Shown here piece after piece: positions 6,131 through 9,182 of a stretch of 9,182 bases of DNA (within the stretch, counting starts at the first letter, position 1; every line of letters begins with the position of its first letter). Made by a program: the position numbers and the translations under genes. Under the pieces are notes generated by a model. The model was not told where the DNA came from. It searched no databases and saw only the letters and a list, made by a program, of their open reading frames with translations. The stretch is from Pseudomonadota bacterium. Its GTDB lineage: Bacteria > Pseudomonadota > Alphaproteobacteria > Acetobacterales > Acetobacteraceae. Where the stretch lies: positions 1 to 9,182 of the forward strand of contig JAJZFF010000499.1 in assembly GCA_021805485.1 (NCBI GenBank). Reading direction: 5' to 3'.

Positions 6131-6883
6131 ATGAGACTTCTCATTTTTGGCAAAATGTTCGACCGGCACGACAGCCTGAACAGCTTCATCAAGTCCAAGC
6201 TGGTCGTCATCGACGAGACTGTGGATGTCGAGGAAGCCATCGATCTCACGCGTCATTACGAATACGAATCTGTCGTCATTCGTGTTTTCGATGCCAACAA
6301 GATCGAGTTCGACCTGATCCGTCGTCTGCGCAAATCCGGATTTCAGGCACCGATCGTTGCAATCGCAAACGCGCTCGCCGAGCCGACCCGGCTGCATATC
6401 CTTGAAGCTGGGGTCGACGACCTCATCGTGGGCGCCCCGTCATATGAGGAAACGTTCCTGCGCATCCAGAATCATATACGCAGGAACCGGGGCTTCCAGG
6501 ACTCTTCGCTTTCCGTTGGCAATATCGAGGTCAACATGAATGCGAAGAAGGTCTTCGTCGGCGCCCGCGAAGTCGCCGTCACGAAGAAGGAGTATCAGAT
6601 CATCGAACTCCTCGCGCTGCGCAAGGGCTGCGTTCTCAGCAAGGAAGCGATCCTCGATCATCTCTACGGCGGCCTCGACGAACCGAACGCCAAGATCATC
6701 GACGTATTCATCTGCAAGATCCGCAAGAAACTGCTTGCCGCAGACGGCCAGGACGTGCTCGTCACCAACTGGGGACGCGGCTATATGATGGCCGACCGGC
6801 GCCCCCAGAACATGGTTCAGACGGCGACCGCGCCGGGCATCCAAGCCAGGATCAAGACGACTGCAAGCCTTGCAGTCGCTTGA
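6131..6883 (+). CDS. CtrA-like winged-helix regulator with degenerate (phosphorylation-null) receiver domain
   Basis: This 250-residue protein starts at ATG 6131, with GGAGG 5 bases upstream. The C-terminal half (about 125-227) is a CtrA-type Trans_reg_C domain: TKKEYQIIELLALRKG, HLYGGLDEPNAKIIDVFICK and WGRGYMM are near word-for-word CtrA. Aligned from memory with Caulobacter CtrA the proteins run collinear without gaps to at least residue 160, yet the receiver has lost every active residue: E7/D8/D9 are G/K/M, phospho-acceptor D51 is Arg, S79 is Ala and K101 is Gly. The fold is probably kept (YEYESVVI, LEAGVDDLI), so it should be a phosphorylation-independent DNA-binding protein, perhaps competing at CtrA sites or binding others. 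The tail after the wing is longer than in CtrA and ends SLAVA. Sampled lines have 45-60% G+C, against about 68% in the kinase, hinting at different ancestry. No kinase is adjacent. Confidence 0.9.
   Translation: MRLLIFGKMFDRHDSLNSFIKSKLVVIDETVDVEEAIDLTRHYEYESVVIRVFDANKIEFDLIRRLRKSGFQAPIVAIANALAEPTRLHILEAGVDDLIVGAPSYEETFLRIQNHIRRNRGFQDSSLSVGNIEVNMNAKKVFVGAREVAVTKKEYQIIELLALRKGCVLSKEAILDHLYGGLDEPNAKIIDVFICKIRKKLLAADGQDVLVTNWGRGYMMADRRPQNMVQTATAPGIQARIKTTASLAVA
6858..6878. repeat. 21-base palindrome spanning the last codons of the CtrA-like gene
   Basis: Perfect 10-base arms CGACTGCAAG (6858-6867) and CTTGCAGTCG (6869-6878) flank a single C at 6868. As RNA it would fold as an 8-pair stem with a 5-base loop. 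It ends 2 bases before the TGA stop (6881-6883) and encodes the terminal residues T-A-S-L-A-V. No T-run follows, so it is not a textbook intrinsic terminator. It could instead protect the mRNA 3' end, promote factor-dependent termination, or bind a protein. Confidence 0.6.
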
Positions 6884-7004
6884 CCCTCTAACCCGGGAGT
6901 TCGCGGCACGTCACAGACCGAAGGCAGCAACGGATGCGGCGATTGGCGCGACCGGCCTGCCCTGGCATCGGTGACCGGCATTTCCCGATTTCGTTTCGGC
7001 ATCA

Positions 7005-7286
7005 TTACCAGGTCTGATGATGGTGATGGTGGTGATGATGGTGGTGATGATGATGCTCATCGGCCTGCTGGATCCGGGCGCCACCCTGCTCCGCGCGCTG
7101 GCGGGCGAGCGCCGCATCGTGCTCGCGAAGCATGACGGAGGCATTGGGGACCGGGCCGAGAAGTTCAGCATAGGATGCCGCTTCAAAGCGGGGCGCCGGG
7201 GGAAGCGACGCGGCGGAACTCATCACCGGGGCGGCGATAGCGGCCCCGACCACTGCGCCGAGAATACAGATTGTGGTCTTTTCCAT
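7005..7286 (-). CDS. Small exported protein with a 13-histidine C-terminal tract
   Basis: This 93-residue protein starts at ATG 7286, with AGGAGA 6 bases upstream (minus strand). A signal peptide (MEKTTICILGAVVGAAIAAPVMSSAA, cleavage probably after residue 25-27) is followed by a short mature part containing ASYAELLGPVPNASVMLREHDAAL, a helical R/A/E/Q-rich stretch, then E, 13 consecutive His and QTW at the end. The His codons mix CAT and CAC, so the run is not one simple repeat unit. From memory, small exported alphaproteobacterial proteins with a SYA(E/D)LL-P-PNA motif and a His-rich end exist without an assigned function. A periplasmic metal-binding or metal-buffering role (Ni, Zn, Cu) follows from the His tract but is inference. 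The gene converges on the CtrA-like gene across 121 bases in which I see no clear terminator. Confidence 0.8.
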   Translation of the reverse strand: MEKTTICILGAVVGAAIAAPVMSSAASLPPAPRFEAASYAELLGPVPNASVMLREHDAALARQRAEQGGARIQQADEHHHHHHHHHHHHHQTW

Positions 7287-7698
7287 CTTCGCTCTCCTTT
7301 CGATTGGCGAGACACAGGAAAGAGATTGACCGTGGCGTTTCTGTGACGCTGAATTTGTTTGAAACTTTACAATTTCTTTATCCTGCCAAGGTCATGACCC
7401 GGATCACGCGGGCTTCGAAGCACATCGGCACGCGCGGATCATCGTCCGGGATGCCGCCGTGACATCTTTCGGCCCGGGAGCGCTTTCCCGCCCCGATCGC
7501 GCCGCCCGCATGGCCAGTTCGAGGGCGTGGCTTCAGTCACGGCGTCAATCATTCGCGCGACATGTCATGTGACTGTCGTGTATCCGCGCAATAATCCGAT
7601 CGCGACCATATGCCGGCGAATTCCCCGGCGCGGCTTCATCGGCAGGTCAGGTCGGCGGATCGCCGATCCCGGCAGTATGTCCGGTTCCTGATTCGTCG

Positions 7699-7761
7699 AC
7701 TCGCAGTCATTTACGGCCGATTGGTAAGACGCATCGGTAGACGAGGCCGATACTCGCAGTC
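7699..7761. repeat. Paired short direct repeats (ACTCGCAGTC and GGCCGAT)
   Basis: ACTCGCAGTC occurs at 7699-7708 and again at 7752-7761, 53 bases apart. GGCCGAT occurs at 7715-7721 and 7745-7751, between them. The order is therefore ACTCGCAGTC, GGCCGAT, GGCCGAT, ACTCGCAGTC. The first long copy is itself a small dyad (GACT-CGC-AGTC, 7698-7708). This may be a regulatory-site cluster, part of an RNA, or the remains of a small duplication. Confidence 0.45.
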
Positions 7762-7839
7762 CGTATCGAATTCACCGGCGCCGCATTGCACAATCGGGAC
7801 TGATGGATGCTTCAGGTCGATCGTTCAAGCACAATTTTG

Positions 7840-8010
7840 GATTATCATAATTCATTTTTTGCTTTTTTATAATATTATTTTAAATTGGCTTGTTCATTCA
7901 AAAATACTTTTGAACAATTATAGAATAACGATAAAATATTACAAATACCGTTTTATTCAATTTGATGATCCGATCATTAAATATTTTATGATCATATTTT
8001 TGACACAAAT
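7840..8010. promoter_or_regulatory. AT-rich island with dyads upstream of the bcsB-like gene
   Basis: By my count 7861-7920 has 11 G/C of 60 and 7921-7980 has 14 of 60. Two inverted repeats lie inside: TTGTTCA (7890-7896) with TGAACAA (7911-7917), 14-base spacer; and GATCAT (7972-7977) with ATGATC (7988-7993), 10-base spacer. TATGAT at 7987-7992 resembles a -10 and overlaps the second dyad, and TTGACA occurs at 7999-8004 without a well-spaced -10. Such DNA suits binding by AT-preferring silencers (MucR/Ros-type in alphaproteobacteria). The promoter placement is uncertain. Confidence 0.45.
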
Positions 8011-8051
8011 TGGCGACGATTGCGCCATATCCGCTCCTTGTCTTGGCAGCC

Positions 8052-9182
8052 ATGGACGGACATTCAAAAGACCCACAGTCTCGACACATGCCCTGCCCAG
8101 ATCGGCCCGGTCATGGGCTGCCCGCCCGCTTCCAGCCCGCACGCTGGGCTGCCGGACTGGCGCTGGCGCTGCCACTCTGCTGCCAACCCGCTCAGGCGCG
8201 CCTCGAACACCGCCAGAGCGAGGTCCGGTCCGGGGCAGGCATTCCCGCGACGGCGATTTCCCATCCGCTGGCCTGGTATGACCGCGATCGGGCCCCGATC
8301 GTCCTGAAGGGACGCTCGGCTTCGGGCGACATCACGTTCCAGGTGGCCGATCATCGGGAGGTTTCGGCCGCCGAGCTGCATCTTCTCGGCACCAATTCCG
8401 CATCGCTGATCGGTGGCGCCTCGCAATTGCTGGTGCTGCTGAACGGCTCGCCGCTGAAGCAGATCCCGCTCGACGGCTCGTCGCCGACGATCGACCGGAC
8501 CATCGGCATTCCACCCGGCGATCTGCGGGATGGAACGAACCAGCTCACCCTGTCGGTCACGCAAAAGGCGGCGCAGGGCTGCGAGGCGTTCGATGACCCC
8601 GCGCTGTGGACACGGATTTCGCCGAAGTCGCAACTGTCGATGAGCTACCGGCGGGACTCGGTTCCCCTCACCCTCGCCAGCCTGAAGTCGAGCTTCATGT
8701 CGTGGCAGCCGGATACGTCCCACATATTCGTCCTCTACGATCCCGCGCTCGCGCGCGCGCCGGAACCGATCATGGCGATCGCGCGGTCGGTGGCGCGGGC
8801 CGACGCGATGCGCGCGGTGTCCTTCGTCGCGCGGCCGCTCGACCGGGTCGGCAAGGCCGTGGCGCAGACATCGGCCGCGACCGTGATCATCCTCAAGCTG
8901 GAGAACGGAGCGGCCGCCGGCAGCGGGCTCGACGCCGCGACGCTGTCGATCGCCCGCAATCCGGTCGGTGGGGTCGTGATGACCATTGCCGCGGAAACGC
9001 CCCGCGCCCTTACCGGCGCGGCCCGGCTGATCGGGCGGCCCGGAACGGTCTGGCCGAACGAACAGAGCGCCGTCATCCGCGTTCCGGCCGCCACCGGCCA
9101 CACGCAGAGCCCGCACGCGCCGGCAGCCAGCCCGACCGATATCAGCTTCCGCGCCACCGGCCTGCCGACACAGACCGAACAC
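8052..9182 (+). CDS. bcsB: BcsB-like cellulose synthase regulatory subunit, N-terminal half, cut by window edge
   Basis: 377 codons stay open to the window edge. Start choice is uncertain: ATG 8052 or in-frame ATG 8088 (residue 13), neither with a clear ribosome site; 8088 gives a more usual signal peptide. The hydrophobic segment WAAGLALALPLCC (from about residue 32) and QPAQA (to residue 49) form an export signal. The mature part resembles PF03170: GDITFQVADHREVSAAELHL (from about residue 92), LLVLLNGSPLKQIPL, then C177 followed by AFDDPALWTRISPKSQL. BcsB is a periplasmic, inner-membrane-anchored partner of the cellulose synthase BcsA that guides the glucan with carbohydrate-binding and flavodoxin-like domains. 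Family length is about 750-800 residues, so roughly half is missing here. Normally bcsA lies just upstream; here about 765 non-coding bases precede it. A BcsB-like protein of another polysaccharide system remains possible. Confidence 0.82.
   Translation, partial: MDGHSKDPQSRHMPCPDRPGHGLPARFQPARWAAGLALALPLCCQPAQARLEHRQSEVRSGAGIPATAISHPLAWYDRDRAPIVLKGRSASGDITFQVADHREVSAAELHLLGTNSASLIGGASQLLVLLNGSPLKQIPLDGSSPTIDRTIGIPPGDLRDGTNQLTLSVTQKAAQGCEAFDDPALWTRISPKSQLSMSYRRDSVPLTLASLKSSFMSWQPDTSHIFVLYDPALARAPEPIMAIARSVARADAMRAVSFVARPLDRVGKAVAQTSAATVIILKLENGAAAGSGLDAATLSIARNPVGGVVMTIAAETPRALTGAARLIGRPGTVWPNEQSAVIRVPAATGHTQSPHAPAASPTDISFRATGLPTQTEH

Larger units (their letters stand above)
7287..8051. other. 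Long non-coding region upstream of the bcsB-like gene
   Basis: About 765 bases without a gene I can support. 7287-7390 carries the ribosome site and presumably the promoter of the His-rich gene. 7390-7830 is GC-balanced, with hairpin-forming dyads: CGGGA/TCCCG at 7475-7490, and TCGGCG-GAT-CGCCGA at 7652-7666. It also has a pair of short direct repeats at 7699-7761. 7840-8010 is extremely AT-rich. The only long open frame (7610-8281, plus) crosses the AT island with an implausible I/Y/F/K-rich stretch and then overlaps the BcsB reading frame, so I do not call it. A small RNA or long 5' leader is possible but unproven. Confidence 0.65.

Noticed and set aside
7008..7049. GAT/GTG-like simple repeat as a mobile or CRISPR-type repeat
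   Set aside because: It is the reverse complement of the 13 His codons within a well-supported small exported protein.
7962..7977. FNR/FixK box candidate TTGAT...ATCAT before bcsB
   Set aside because: Half-site spacing is 6 where 4 is expected, and the right half does not match ATCAA, so it is not a credible anaerobox.
7610..8281. 223-codon open frame on the plus strand
   Set aside because: It crosses the AT-rich island with an I/Y/F/K-rich stretch, then reads out of frame through bcsB; no ribosome site or recognisable domain.
8064..9182. 372-codon open frame on the minus strand
   Set aside because: Antisense to the BcsB-like frame, which has family motifs and an export signal; the antisense translation is Arg-rich and without motifs.

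Overview
The window looks like chromosomal DNA of a GC-rich alphaproteobacterium. The grounds are high G+C third-position bias, a CtrA-family regulator, FixL- and FixK-type oxygen-signalling proteins, a ScfR-like XRE regulator and a BcsB-type protein. The order Rhodospirillales (Acetobacteraceae-like) is a guess from gene content. No phage, transposon, tRNA, rRNA or CRISPR array is visible.

Layout. (1) 1-2160 holds mixed housekeeping genes: the N-terminus of an XRE regulator (minus strand, cut by the window edge), a divergent lipoprotein L,D-transpeptidase with a 59-residue protein one base downstream, and a convergent two-TM bacterial PH-domain protein. (2) 2161-5706 holds a signalling block. 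A soluble PAS-PAS-HisKA-HATPase-REC hybrid kinase has a second PAS domain that carries the FixL heme-pocket residues. An OmpR/PhoB-type response regulator converges on it, and a FixK-like Crp/Fnr regulator diverges from the response regulator. This composition matches the hFixL-FxkR-FixK oxygen cascade known in Rhizobium etli and relatives (recalled, not searched). (3) 5707-7286 begins with an AT-rich non-coding stretch, followed by a CtrA paralogue whose receiver domain has lost every phosphorylation residue, then a small exported protein ending in 13 consecutive histidines. (4) 7287-9182 is about 765 bases without a convincing gene. It contains short direct repeats, hairpins and a second, extremely AT-rich island that leads into a BcsB-like gene running off the right edge. 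No bcsA lies upstream.

How the genes may work together. The kinase would sense O2 (or another heme ligand), pass phosphate through its own receiver or directly to the OmpR regulator, and control the divergent fixK-like gene, which would act on TTGA-type half-sites elsewhere. The pseudo-receiver CtrA paralogue probably acts without phosphorylation. Its AT-rich promoter resembles the region in front of bcsB in base composition only, so a shared silencer or regulator is a hypothesis. The two most notable items are the oxygen-sensing three-gene block and the CtrA-like protein with the erased phosphorylation pocket.
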